A stretch of DNA of 42,252 nt from assembly GCA_963575745.1 (NCBI GenBank), contig CAUYUJ010008111.1, positions 1 to 42,252 on the forward strand, in the 5' to 3' direction. Origin of the DNA: Prorocentrum cordatum (lineage: Eukaryota > Sar > Dinophyceae > Prorocentrales > Prorocentraceae). Each line of letters starts with the position of its first letter. Position 1 is the stretch's first letter. Below, in pieces: positions 16,960 through 26,800 of the stretch. The notes under the pieces are model-generated. The model had not been told where the DNA came from. It saw nothing but the letters and a program-made list of their open reading frames with translations, and did not search any database. A program made the position numbers and the translations under genes.

Positions 16960-18750
16960 AGACTGCAGTGGCGCGTCGCGCCATGCACCTTGGTCCTTGA
17001 AGTTTGGTATGCAGGCGGAATAGCAGGAAAGTCAAGCCGACAATTTAGCGATAATTCCTGATTACCTTTTCTGGCATCGCCGCTATAATAACGTTATTCG
17101 TTATCCTTCCTCCATGCTTCTTTTTCCTTCTTTTCGCCATGCCCTGCGCATTCTCCCCATCCTCCTCAGCTCTGTTTTGCGGAGGCTCCTCCTTGGAGAG
17201 CCTCTAGGGGCCTCACAAAAGTTGGTTCAAGCTTTCTTAAGGCCTTCTGGAGACCTCCTGGGCGTATTCTGGGGCCCCCCGGGGGCTTTCTCGGGCCACC
17301 CTGCCTCCAACCGCGGTCTCCCTGAACGACCGAATCACGATTTGGAATTCTTCGGAGGGTGTCTTTGGGCCATCTTGGGCTGCCATGGGGCTTTTCTGAG
17401 GGCCGTCTTGGACCCGTGTTGTGCCGTTTTGGGGCTCTCGTGGATTGCCTGGAAGGCCTGTCGGATGGTTGTGGGGCGATTTTGGAGCCTCCCAGGCGGC
17501 TTCGGACGCCCAGAAGACCGCCGTCTTGGAGCGTCGGGAAGCCGAAAAGAGGAGAACCCCCAAATTCACCAAAAGCCCAAAGAAAATCAATGATTTTTGC
17601 CGGCCTTCTTGGGAGTGCTCTTGGAGGCCTCTTTGGGGCCGTCCTGGAGGCCTCTTGGGCCATCTTGAGGTCACGTCGGTCACTCAATGGAGCGCTCTTG
17701 TGCTGTCTTGGGGGTCTCTGGGACGTCTCCGATGACCCCCCTGATCGCCCTAGGTGTGCTGGGAAGGCTGGGCAAAACGCAAAATATAGGAAGAGGAATC
17801 TATACAGATTCCTCTTCCTATATTTTTACAAGCCCGGGCGGGGGGAAAACCCGTCGCCCCCCCCCCCCCCCCAAAACGGACTCCCGGGATCTGGGGCTTT
17901 GGGACCCTCCAGACGGGCCTCGAAGCGGCCACCGGGCCTCACATGGCGTTTTGCCAAGCCTTCCCAGCACACCTAGGGCGATCAGGGGGGTCATCGGAGA
18001 CGTCCCAGAGACCCCCAAGACAGCACAAGAGCGCTCCAAGAGTGACCGACGTGACCTCAAGATGGCCCAAGAGGCCTCCAGGACGGCCCCAAAAGGCATC
18101 CAAGAGCACTCCCAAGAAGGGCCGGCAAAAATCATTGATTTTCTTTGGGCTTTTGGTGAATTTGGGGGTTCTCCTCTTTTCGGCTTCCCGACGCTCCAAG
18201 ACGGCGGTCTTCTGGGCGTCCGAAGCCGCCTGGGAGGCTCCAAAATCGCCCCACAACTTTTCGAAAGGGCTTCCAGGCAGTCCAAGAGAGCCCCAAAACG
18301 GCACAACACGGGTCCAAGATGGCCCTCAGAGAGCCCCATGATGGCCCAAAGACACCCTCCGAAGAATTCCAAATCGTGATTCGGTCGTTCAGGGAGACCG
18401 CGGTTGGAGGCAGGGTGGCCCGAGGAAGCCCCCAGAGGCCCCCAGAATACGCCCAGGAGGTCTCCAGAAGGCCTTAAGAAAGCCTGAAACATTTTTTGTG
18501 AGACCCCTAGAGGCTCTCCAAGGAGGAGCCTCCGCAAAACAGAGCTGAGGAGAATAGGGAGAATGCGCAGGGCATGGCGAAAAGAAGGAAAAAGAAGCAT
18601 GGAGGAAGGATAACGAATAACGTTAGTATAGCGGCGATGCCAGAAAAGGCAACCAGGAGTTATCGCTAAATTGTCGGCTTGACCTTCCTGCTATTCCGCC
18701 TGCATACCAAACTTCAAGGACCAAGGTGCATGGCGCGAAGGCAGTCTTGT
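16957..18750 (+). mobile_element. snapback (foldback) element S, 1.8 kb
   Basis: Two long inverted arms, about 16957-17780 and 17944-18750, match along their full length with scattered differences and small indels. Shared end words are ACAAGACTGC, CCTTGGTCCTTGAAGTTTGG and TATGCAGGCGGAATAGCAGG. The middle (17781-17943) holds a hairpin with perfect 21-base arms and a 4-base loop at 17781-17826, then a C-run. Mirror-image open frames of 160-260 codons in the arms encode similar Arg/Pro/Leu-rich peptides with no known domain. They are more likely a product of GC-rich repeats than of a transposase. Confidence 0.85.
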
Positions 18751-18778
18751 GTGTATATATATATATATATAGATATAT

Positions 18779-19235
18779 CATTCTCTGGCGATGGCGACCC
18801 GGAGACCCGACGCTCCAGCAAAAATTGGAGCGGCGGGGTTTTGGCCGGTTTCGGCCTCCAGGGGCCCTCGCCGGGCCTCGGGAGCGCCAAAAAAAGACTC
18901 AAGACGAAACACCGGCCCCGGGGAGTGGTCCAGACCTCCGGGGCCCTCGCATCAAAAAATGGGAGCGGCCAGATGTCTGGGGAGCGTGACCCGGGGACGG
19001 GGGGGGCGCGGGGCCGGTCGGGGCTCAGGAGACGGGGGTCCACGCAAGCGTGGGTCAGTCAGAGCGCCGGATCTTGCAGGATCCTGCAGGGCCGGGGGTG
19101 CCATGATCCGCGGCTTTGGGTGCAGGGCCCTGCAGGATCCTGCAGGATTCTGCAGGATCCTGCACGGCCTGGCTGACTGGGGCCTGCACTGGCCCCCGGG
19201 TCAGAAGAGCCCCGAGCAGGGAGAGGGCGCCAGTG
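18779..19235. other. repeat-rich DNA with TGCAGGATCC minisatellite
   Basis: 19070-19165 carries degenerate 10-base units based on TGCAGGATCC. 18830-18960 resembles the GGGCCCTCGCCGGG repeat seen near 31.1 and 40.9 kb. No exon is supported. Confidence 0.55.
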
Positions 19236-19473
19236 TCAAGCAGTGGCGAAGCGTCCTGGATCGCCTATAGCCCTACCAAACAATGTTCTAAGAACCTTTT
19301 TATGGTTTCCACGGAATGTCCTTAGAACATTTCTGGCGGCGTCTGTTTTGGTTTAACACATCGGGCTTATGTTCTAAGATCATTGTTTTTGTTCTTAGAA
19401 CATTCTTGGGTTATAAGAACATTTCGTGGTAGGACTATAGAATGCCGGGACGGTCGGTCCCTGCTCAACAGTG
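19231..19473 (+). mobile_element. family E TIR element E1 with 5-bp duplication
   Basis: The element spans 19236-19468 between CAGTG copies at 19231-19235 and 19469-19473. The ends TCAAGCAGTGGCGAAGCGTC and CGGTCGGTCCCTGCTCAA pair with gaps. Subterminal words CTATAGCCCTACCA and TGGTAGGACTATAG, then AGAACATT words, extend the arms. It is non-autonomous. Confidence 0.8.
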
Positions 19474-20175
19474 GGGGAGGGGGAGGGAGGGGGGTGGGCG
19501 GGTAGGGGGAGGGAGGGGGGTGGGCGGGGCCAGTCACGGGCGCCATCGCGAACAATTCAAGGATCGGGTTCCGGGTCTTTTGTCGTTTGATGGCTTCATG
19601 ACTTCTATTGTCCCTCGACTCGCGCTGCAGATTCCACGGTTAATTTCATTTTACATCGATGCCTCTCTGGAGTTGTTTGGATTTGCTTTTTGATGTAGGT
19701 CGATGTGCTTGCCTGATCCCTGCGAGACGATCGGAGAAGAGTTGAGTAGGGCTGGGGGGTCGGGTCTGCAGAACACCCCAACGGACGTCAATGGGCGCAA
19801 CTAACCTGTTCGGTCAAGCTGAAATTGATGCACCACCCCTGGCGTCAAGCCAAAATTTCGGACATCGGCGAATGGTTGGATTTCGCATATCTTTGTCGGC
19901 TTAACCGGCGAAGCGTTTGACCCCTTTTTTGGGTGGTCTGGAGAGGAAGGCGCTCTCTGACCCTCGGCCTTACTCAAGAGAATCGGGCCGGACGAAAGGG
20001 GAGCATTGGGAAAGGGGGGGTTACAACATTTGCTGCATGCAGCTGATTTGGGCCTCACCGAGGGGCCCATTCCTCGATACATGGGCGCCTCCCGGCGCCG
20101 GGAGGCGCAGGGAAGATCAGCTACGCGAGCTGATTCTAAAACCCCCCCTTTGCTATCCCCCCCTTTCGCCCGACC
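19474..20175. other. no recognised gene
   Basis: It starts with a G-rich duplicated word (GGGGGAGGGAGGGGGGTGGG, twice) and continues with mixed sequence. A short inverted word CTCCCGGCGCCGGGAG lies near 20090. No sustained coding bias. Confidence 0.5.
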
Positions 20176-20215
20176 CGAGAGAAGCGTCGCGAAGGCCTGG
20201 GGCCTGGGCCACCCC

Positions 20216-20347
20216 CGAGGACCTCTGCGAGACCCCCGAGACCCCCGACCTCCTCCTCATCCTCCTCCTCTTCATCCTTCCACCTCCTCCTCCTCCTCCT
20301 CCTCCTCCTCCTCCTCCTCCTCCTCCTCCTCGAGGACCTCTGCGAGA
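20216..20347 (+). repeat. 17-bp direct repeat flanking a CCT tract
   Basis: CGAGGACCTCTGCGAGA occurs exactly at 20216-20232 and 20331-20347, with the CCT tract 20281-20330 between. If the upstream frame (REASRRPGAWATPEDLCE) is also exon, the 115-base spacer is a GA-AG intron (GACCTC...CTCGAG) lying between duplicated target copies. Confidence 0.8.
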
Positions 20348-20456
20348 AGAAGCTTGCGCTCACCGAGCAGAGGGACGCGGCGGCCTGGGCGTGGGCGCGG
20401 CGGCGCGACGCCCTGGAGCAGCGGCGGCGGGAGCTCGCCACCTGCGCGGAGGACAG
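20335..20456 (+). CDS. coiled-coil gene, putative exon 3
   Basis: The exon runs from CCTCGAG/GACCTC to GAGGACAG/GTCGAG, 122 bases, phase 0 in and phase 2 out. The frame reads DLCEKKLALTEQRDAAAW and then WARRRDALEQRRREL. It has regular heptad-like hydrophobic spacing and charged partners, a clear coiled-coil signature. Third positions are almost all G or C. It sits in the loop between an upstream CCT tract and a downstream GGA tract (20474-20527). This is one of the strongest exon calls in the window. Confidence 0.7.
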
Positions 20457-20473
20457 GTCGAGACCCTTTGAGC

Positions 20474-20527
20474 GAGGAGGAGGAGGAGGAGGAGGAGGAG
20501 GAGGAGGAGGAGGAGGAGGAGGAGGAG
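20474..20527. repeat. GGA tract 17 bases after a donor
   Basis: A pure GGA run near the 5' end of the intron 20457-21775. That intron ends in a CCT/TCC tract, so its two ends are complementary. Confidence 0.9.
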
Positions 20528-21575
20528 TATATGATGACAGGATCGGTGCGCTCACGCCGCTCATGATCCCTCCCACTCATCCCTTCCCACTCCCTGCGCT
20601 GCTTTTCCGGACCTGGAACTCCAGAAGTAGCCCCATCGTGGTTTTGCGCAATCGGTCAAGGGGCAAGGGGGAGCTGCGTGAATTCGAGGAGTTGGCGGAT
20701 GAACAGGATGAGATTAGCAGGAGCATGAGGACGAACAAGAGGATGAGCAAGATGATAAGGAAGGACGAGGACGCATATATGAGGAACGCGGATGAGCAGC
20801 CAGAAAGATGACCAGGATAATAGCACCAGGATGAGCAGGAGGATGAGGAAGGATGAGCATGAGGACTGACTAACAGCGGCATCAGGATTTCGAGTGGGAG
20901 GAGAGGGAGGAGCAGCTTGAGGAAAAGTGGAAGGCCGAGGGGGGGGAAGGAGTGGGGCGAAAACGATGATGAATAACTTAGATCCATAAACGTAGGCCGC
21001 GTTGGGGCGACAGCGCCGTTTTCAACGACGGAAGCAAAGCGCCGTTTCTGAAATGAGGCCCACACTGCAACGGGGAAATGAGGCCCACACTGCAACGGGG
21101 AATCGGAGGACGCTCCGATTAGAGAGCAACCATCGTAAAAACCAAATCATGACATCTCGCGTGCCATTCTATACGCGGAGGCGGCGGGGCATCTTCCGCA
21201 CAGGGTCAGGGGAGAAGGGGGAGCAGTCTCCACACTGAGTAGTCGTGGATGGGGGACGTAGTTGTTCTAAGCCGGTTGAGGCATCTCTGGGGGGCCTCCG
21301 CTGGCCTTCGAGGCTCCCCTCGGGGGACCTCCAGAGACCTTCGGGCCCCCCTCCCCCTCGCCCTCTCTCCCTCCTCCTTGGGATCGCTCGGTCGTGTGCA
21401 TTCCTCCTCGGCGAGGACCACCGGGGACCATCTTGGCGAGGCAGCAGCATCGGCGCGGGGACTGCACGCCCGAGCTGTGGCGGGCCTTCCTCGGAGCCTC
21501 CCCGGGTGATGCACACCAGGGCAGCGACTCGACCTCACCTGGCGGTGTCGGGGCGAGCCGCCCGAGGAGAGGCCT
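20528..21575. other. intron interior, low-complexity Lys/Glu-like frame and unknown DNA
   Basis: 20680-20880 is GAT/GAG-rich and opens an 82-codon frame at 20563 that looks repeat-derived. Near 21040-21100 ATGAGGCCCACACTGCAACGGGGAA is duplicated in tandem (about 24-bp unit, two copies). 21440-21540 has a short G/C-third-position stretch (GDCTPELWRAFLGASPG) that could be a skipped exon but breaks the phase chain. Confidence 0.45.
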
Positions 21576-21770
21576 TCTCCTCCTCCTCCTCCTCCTCCTC
21601 CTCCTCCTCCTCCCTGCCTCCTCCTTCTCCTCCTTGCCTCCTCCTCCTCCTCCTCCTCCTCCTCCTCCTCCTCCTCCTCCTCCTCCATCTCCCTCCCTCC
21701 CTCCCTCCTCCTTCCACCTCCGTCCTCCCCTTCCCTCCTCTCTCCTCCCACCTTCTCCTCCCCACAACCC
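21576..21770. repeat. CCT/TCC tract at an acceptor
   Basis: A CCT run followed by a TCCC/CCTC pyrimidine stretch and CCCGTCAG. It is a strong polypyrimidine tract for the exon at 21776. Confidence 0.9.
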
Positions 21771-21775
21771 GTCAG

Positions 21776-21804
21776 GATATCCGAGGAAGCCCTGGGGAGG
21801 GAAG
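21776..21804 (+). CDS. coiled-coil gene, putative micro-exon 4
   Basis: The exon is 29 bases between AACCCGTCAG and GTTAGT. Its first G completes the AG left by exon 3 to give Arg, then ISEEALGRE follows, leaving one base. That base is completed by GC at the start of the next exon. The phase fit on both sides and the heptad-compatible Ile/Leu spacing are the support. A micro-exon this short cannot be certain. Confidence 0.5.
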
Positions 21805-22018
21805 GTTAGTCTGCGCGGGCGGGGGCTGCCAGGGCAGCCGTGCAGGGTCGTCGAGGCGAGCGCATCTCTCTCGCGCTCTCTCCCGGAGGCTCCCGGCGAG
21901 GCCCGGAGGTCTCTGTGTCTGGCCCTATACCGCTGCGTTTCGGCCGCTGCGCTCCCCCGGGGAGCCCACGGTCGGCCCGAGCGGCCTGCGGCGTGGCGCC
22001 CGAGCGGTGGTCCGATGA

Positions 22019-22217
22019 GGCCAACCGTAAGTCGGGCTTGTCCTCCTACAGGGGGATTTTCGACGAAAAATACAAAATACCCCAACAATCGTCAAAAAAT
22101 AGTCCAACCATAGTCTGGGGACTATTTTTTAGTATTTGTTGACCTTTTTGGGGTATTATTGTTTTTGTGTCGAAAATCCTCCTGTAGGGGGACAGCCCAA
22201 CATAAGGCCGGCCAACC
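22019..22217 (+). mobile_element. family D TIR element D2
   Basis: The D core spans about 22027-22206, starting GTAAGTCGGGCTTGTCC and ending GGGGGACAGCCCAACATAAG. Inner arms GGGGGATTTTCGACGAAAAA and TGTCGAAAATCCTCCTG match D1. GGCCAACC occurs on both sides (22019-22026 and 22210-22217). The left end is a perfect GTAAGT donor and CATAAG/G a possible acceptor. Confidence 0.75.
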
Positions 22218-22274
22218 AGAGGGTGCCCTCCCAGGCCCCCAGCGTTCGCTAAGGATCGAAGAAGTAAGAGCGCC

Positions 22275-22446
22275 ACAGATGTAAACGTTTGGCGCTCCGC
22301 GCGGATGTCTTGGATCTGCGCTGGGTTCCCCCCCCCTCGGCGGCGCCTCCGGCGCCGCCCCTGGCGCGCTCCGCGCGCCCGGGCGGGGGGGTCCGGCGCA
22401 GATCCACGAAATCTGCGCGGAGCGCCCAACGTGTATGTTTATAGTG
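22275..22446. repeat. imperfect palindrome C2, relative of C1
   Basis: Arms GGCGCTCCGCGCGGAT... and ...ATCTGCGCGGAGCGCC surround a centre that shares an exact stretch of nearly 40 bases with C1 (CGGCGCCTCCGGCGCCGCCC then CTGGCGCGCTCCGCGCGCC). The arms differ at many positions, so it is an older copy. Confidence 0.8.
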
Positions 22447-22469
22447 TTTTGTTGTTTTCGTCTACAGAA

Positions 22470-22560
22470 GCCGCGTGCCCGCCTTGCGGGGCCGAGCTTG
22501 CCGAGGCTGGAGCTTGTACATATCCAGCGCCCAGAGAGTCGATGTCCTGGGACACCCAGA
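22470..22560 (+). CDS. weak exon candidate (Cys-rich)
   Basis: After TTTCGTCTACAG the frame reads EAACPPCGAELAEAGACTYP and onward with fair G/C third positions. Two Cys pairs are present, but no complete zinc-binding pattern. It does not fit the phase chain (exon 4 to exon 5 joins directly), so it would be an alternative or spurious exon. Confidence 0.2.
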
Positions 22561-22689
22561 GGCAGTGGGTATGGACCTCTTTGGGCCCTTGTGGGGTGCG
22601 GGGGCCCACGGATATTCATGTCCGCTGCGCCCTTGTCTCCGGGGACACCTGTCACGGGACCCCCGGATCTGGATGTGTGAAGTCTTTGG

Positions 22690-22830
22690 GGCCGCGTTTC
22701 GTTGTCGCTCCGCTCCGCGGGGCGGGAGGCTTGGAAATGCCCGGGACGTTGACGCCTGGGGACAGGGAAGTGGTTAGCGCGTCGCGCCGAAGCTTGGTGG
22801 GCCAGGACTGGCGGCGCGACACTCTCGGCC
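22690..22830 (-). mobile_element. family Q repeat, copy 3 (inverted)
   Basis: The reverse complement matches the 31.77-kb copy in order: GTGTCGCGCCGCC, CTGGCCCA, CTTCGGCGCGA, CCCCAGGCGTC, GCCTCCCGCCC and GCGGAGCGGAGCGACA. Confidence 0.6.
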
Positions 22831-23041
22831 TCCTAGATGGGGTCGGAGTAAATGTGGACGGAGGTTCGCGCCGCATCGCCGATGCATCGACACTGCGGCT
22901 CGATGCGGAGCCCGATTTTCGCACTGCCGACGTCGCCGATGCGTCGCCGACGACGGCGATGCACCGCCGATACATCGCCGATGCATCCGCGATGCGGCGC
23001 GATCCTCCGACCCCATCTGCTCGGACCCCATCCGGGAGGCC
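22828..23041. mobile_element. foldback element O, 214 bp
   Basis: The ends GGCCTCCTAGATGGGGTC and its near-complement GACCCCATCCGGGAGGCC are followed inward by CGCGCCGCATCGCCGATGC and its complement-like partner. GATGCATCG words recur in the centre. Confidence 0.75.
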
Positions 23042-23072
23042 TTTGGACACGCGAAGCCAAAGTTCCTGTATG

Positions 23073-23253
23073 TACAGTGGAGACCCATGCCAAAGAAGCA
23101 CCCTGCTTGCCTCTGGGGTGCCCTGGGTTTCTTGGGTTTCGATGGGCTTGCTATGGAAAGCGTGACGTTCCCGCACCAGAAATCAATGGACGACCCGGGG
23201 TCTCAGGGTTGGGTTTCTCGGGGAAGGTTCCTTGTGGACTGGCCTCCACTGTT
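23073..23253 (+). mobile_element. family G TIR element G2
   Basis: It starts TACAGTGGAGACCCATGCC and ends GGCCTCCACTGTTA, matching G1 throughout (CCTGGGTTTCTTGGG, TCAGGGTTGGGTTTC). It ends 11 bases before the acceptor of exon 5. Confidence 0.75.
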
Positions 23254-23264
23254 AGTCCTTGCAG

Positions 23265-23542
23265 GCGCCCTCCAGGAAGTCCGCAGGCTGGAGAGCGAGG
23301 CGCAGTGCCTGGAGAGGGCCGAGGCGGCCGCACGGCAGGAGTCTCGGGAGCTGTCGCTGCGCCTGCGCACCCTGCGGGGCACGGCTGCCGCAGCCCCCGC
23401 CGCGGACACCGTGGCCGAGGCCGCCAGAGCCATGCACGCCGCGGGGCGTTCCGCGTGCGCCGCGGAGGCTGCCCTGGAGGAGCTGGGAAGGGCAGGATTG
23501 GCCGCCAGCGTGGCTGTGCTCCACGTGCACGGAGGGAAGCAG
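23265..23542 (+). CDS. coiled-coil gene, putative exon 5
   Basis: This is the longest exon of the chain, from AGTCCTTGCAG to GGGAAGCAG/GAGGAGG, phase 1 in and 0 out. It reads ALQEVRRLESEAQCLERAEA and continues through Glu/Arg-rich heptads (SRELSLRLRTLRG), an Ala/Pro hinge, and a second Ala-rich helix (AEAARAMHAAGRSACAAEAA). Third positions are overwhelmingly G/C. The donor is of the GA type and runs straight into a GGA tract. If splicing failed, poly-Glu would follow. I see no known family beyond generic coiled coil. Confidence 0.75.
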
Positions 23543-23612
23543 GAGGAGGAGGAGGAGGAGGAGGAGGAGGAGGAGGAGGAGGAGGAGAGAAGGAGGAGGA
23601 GGAGGAGGAGGA
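23543..23612. repeat. GGA tract starting at a donor
   Basis: A GGA run beginning exactly at the AG/GA boundary of exon 5. A CCT tract at 23889-23930 is complementary. Confidence 0.9.
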
Positions 23613-23929
23613 GGCATATCCCAACTGCGCCAAACCAAGTTGAACCATCCCGGCACTACAAAGGACTTCTCTTAACGCAATTCGTGCGCAACCTGCTTTT
23701 TCACTGGGAGGGGGAGGATGCGAAATTCCAAAGAAAGATGATGAGGAGAAGGAGTAGGAGGAGGAAAAAGTGGAGACGTGATTATAGCCGGAGTGCAGTA
23801 TCCCCAAACAGGGTTTTTAGACCCACTGCGGTTTCCAAAGTCGATTGCGTGCCCGTCCAGTGCGGGCTGGCATGGCATGTTAAAACATGCCTCCTCCTCC
23901 TCCTCCTCCTCCTCCTCCTCCTCCTCCTC

Positions 23930-26800
23930 CACCTCCTCTTCATCCCGAACGGCATCTCGGAGCCCAGAAATGCGAGGATGTCTCCAGCGTAACGGGCTGG
24001 ACCACCTCGCGCGCGGCATTTCGGACCCCGGAGTTGCGACGATGTCTCGGGCGAAACGTGCTGCGAGGAAGTCTCAGCGAAACGGGCCAGACCACCTCGA
24101 GCGCGGCGTCTCAGAGCTCCGAGTTGCGGGGGCCTCCTGGGGCCTCCTGGGGCCTCCTGGTGACCTCCTGGGGCTTCCTCCTGGGCCTCCTGTGGCCTCC
24201 TGGACCCCACCTGGGGCTTCCTGAAGCCTCTTGGGGCTCCCAGGGGGGGATATCTAACATGTGGCCGGGGGGGCCACAAGAGCAGGAACAATCAACGAAT
24301 CGACACTGGATTTGTATTAACTTGACACGTTCTGATAGGGGGCCTCCTGGGGCCTCCTGGGAGCCTCCTGGGAATCTCCTGCGGACCCCTGGGGCCTGTT
24401 CTGGGCGTCCTGCGGCCTCCTGAAGCTCTCTGGGGCCTCCTGGGGCTCCCAGGGTCCCAGGGGGGATATGTAACATGTGGTCTTCTGGGCTCCAGGCTGG
24501 ACCATCTCTTGCGCAGCATCTGGGAGCTCAGAGTTGCGAGAATGTCTTGTGCGAAACGGGCCGGACCACCTTGCGCAATGCATCTCAGAGCTCAGAGTTG
24601 CGAGGATGTCTCAGGCGAGATGGGCCTGACCACCTCGCGCAGGGCATCTCGGAGCCCAGAGTTGCGAGGATGTCTCCAGCGTAACGGGCTGGACCACCTC
24701 GCGCGCGGCATCTCGGACCCCAGAGTTGCGACGATGTCTCGGGCGAAACGTGCTGCGAGGAAGTCTCAGGCGAAACGGGCCAGACCACCTCGAGCGCGGC
24801 GTCTCAGAGCTCCGAGTTGCGGGGGCCTCCTGGGGCCTCCTGGGACCTCCTGGTGACCTCCTGGGGCTTCCTCCTGGGCCTCCTGTGGCCTCCTGGACCC
24901 CACCTGGGGCTTCCTGAAGCTCTTGGGGCTCCCAGGGGGGGATATCTAACATGTGGCCGTCGGGCCCCCCCAAAATGGCAGGAAAAATCAACGAATCGAC
25001 ACTGGATGTGTATTGACTTGACACGTTCTGATAGGGGGCCTCCTGGGGCCTCCTGGGAGCCTCCTGGGAATCTCCTGCGGACCCCTGGGGCCTGTTCTGG
25101 GCGTCCTGCGGCCTCCTGAAGCTCTCTGGGGCCTCCTGGGGCTCCCAGGGTCCCAGGGGGGATATGTAACATGTGGTCTTCTGGGCTCCAGGCTGGACCA
25201 CTCTTGCGCAGCATCTGGGAGCTCAGAGTTGCGAGAATGTCTTGTGCGAAACGGGCCGGACCACCTTGCGCAATGGCATCTCAGAGCTCAGAGTTGCGAG
25301 GATGTCTCAGGCGAGATGGGCCTGACCACCTCGCGCAGGGCATCTCGGAGCCCAGAGTTGCGAGGATGTCTCCAGCGTAACGGGCTGGACCACCTCGCGC
25401 GCGGCATTTCGGACCCCGGAGTTGCGACGATGTCTCGGGCGGAACGTGATGCGAGGAAGTCTCAGGCGAAACGGGCCGGACCACCTCGAGCGCGGCGTCT
25501 CAGAGCTCCGAGTTGCGTGGGCTTCCTGGGGCCTCCTGGGGCCTCCTGGTGACCTCCTGGGGCTTCCTCCTGGGCCTCCTGTGGCCTCCTGGACCCCACC
25601 TGGGGCTTCCTGAAGCCTCTTGGGGCTCCCAGGGGGATATCTAACATGTGGCCGTCGGGGCCCCCCAAATGGGGGGGGGCACAAGAGCAGGAAGAATCAA
25701 CGAATCAACATCGCATTTGTATTAACTTGACACATTCTGATAGGCGGCCTCCTGGGGCCTCCTGGGAGCCTCCTGGGAATCTCCTGCGGACCCCTGGGGC
25801 CTGTTTTGGGCGTCCTGCGGCTTCCTGAAGCTCTCTGGGGCCTCCTGGGGCTCCCAGGGTCCCAGGGGGGATATGTAACATGTGGTCGTCTGGGCCCCCA
25901 GGCTGGACCACCTCTTGCGCGGCATCTGGGAGCTCAGAGTTGCGAGAATGTCTTGTGCGAAACGGGCCGGACCACGTTGCGCACGGCATCTCAGAGCTCA
26001 GAGTTGCAAGGATGTCTCAGGCGAGACGGGTCGGTGTCTCGGGCGAAACGTGCTGCGAGGAAGTCTCAGGCGAAACGGGCCGGACCACCTCGAGCGCGGC
26101 GTCTCAGAGCTCCGAGTTGTGAGAATGTTTTGTGCGAAACGGGCTGGACCACCTCGCGCAGGGCATCTCAGAGCTCAGAAGTTCGAGGATGTCTCAGGCG
26201 GGCTCCAAGGGTCCCAGGGAGGATATGTAACATGTGGTCTTCTGGGCCCCCAGGCTGGACCAACTCTTGCGCGGCATCTGAGAGCTCAGAGTTGCGAGAA
26301 TGTCTTGTGCGAAACGGGCAGGACCACCTTGCGCACGGCGCACGGCATCTCAGAGCTCAGAGTTGCGAGGATGTCTCAGGCGAGACGGGCCGGACCACCT
26401 CGCGCAAGGCATCTCAGAGCTCAGAAGTTCGAGGATGTCTCAGGCGAAACGGGCCGGACCACCTCTCGCGCGGCGTCTCCGAGGTTAGAGTTTCGAGGAT
26501 GTCTCAGGCGAAACGGGCCAGACCACCTCGCGCAAGGCATCTCAGAGCTCAGAGTTTCGAGGATGTCTCAGGCGAAACGGCCCAGACCTCTCGCACGGCA
26601 CCTCGGGGCTCAGAGTTTCGAGGATGTCTCAAGCGAAACGGCCCGGACCACCTCTCGCGCGGCGTCCCGGAGCGCAACTTTTCGAGGATGTCTCAGGCGA
26701 AACGGCCAATCCCGGCCAACTCAGAAACGAGAGTTGTGAGGATGTCTCAAGCGAAACGGCCCGGACCATCAATTTTTTGTGAGGATGTCTCTGCTCCGAC
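23930..26800 (+). repeat. complex satellite, 60-64 bp units in about 700-bp higher-order repeats
   Basis: The basic unit contains GAGGATGTCTCAGGCGAAAC, GGGCCGGACCACCTCGCG and GGCATCTCAGAGCTCAGAG. Successive cores in 26431-26690 are 61-64 bases apart. Blocks of these units alternate with GGCCTCCTGG repeats and a single-copy spacer containing ACTTGACACGTTCTGATAG. That spacer word recurs at 24321, 25017 and 25736 (periods of 696 and 719). The apparent long open frames are repeat artefacts. Confidence 0.9.

Noticed and set aside
16957-18750. Arm frames of element S as transposase genes
   Set aside because: The peptides are Arg/Pro/Trp/Gly-rich without any catalytic motif, and equivalent frames exist on both strands of both arms.
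23930-26800. Satellite units as a CRISPR array or as protein repeats
   Set aside because: Units are contiguous and vary along their whole length, without constant repeats and unique spacers. Open frames shift between units and encode Arg/Ser-rich artefacts.
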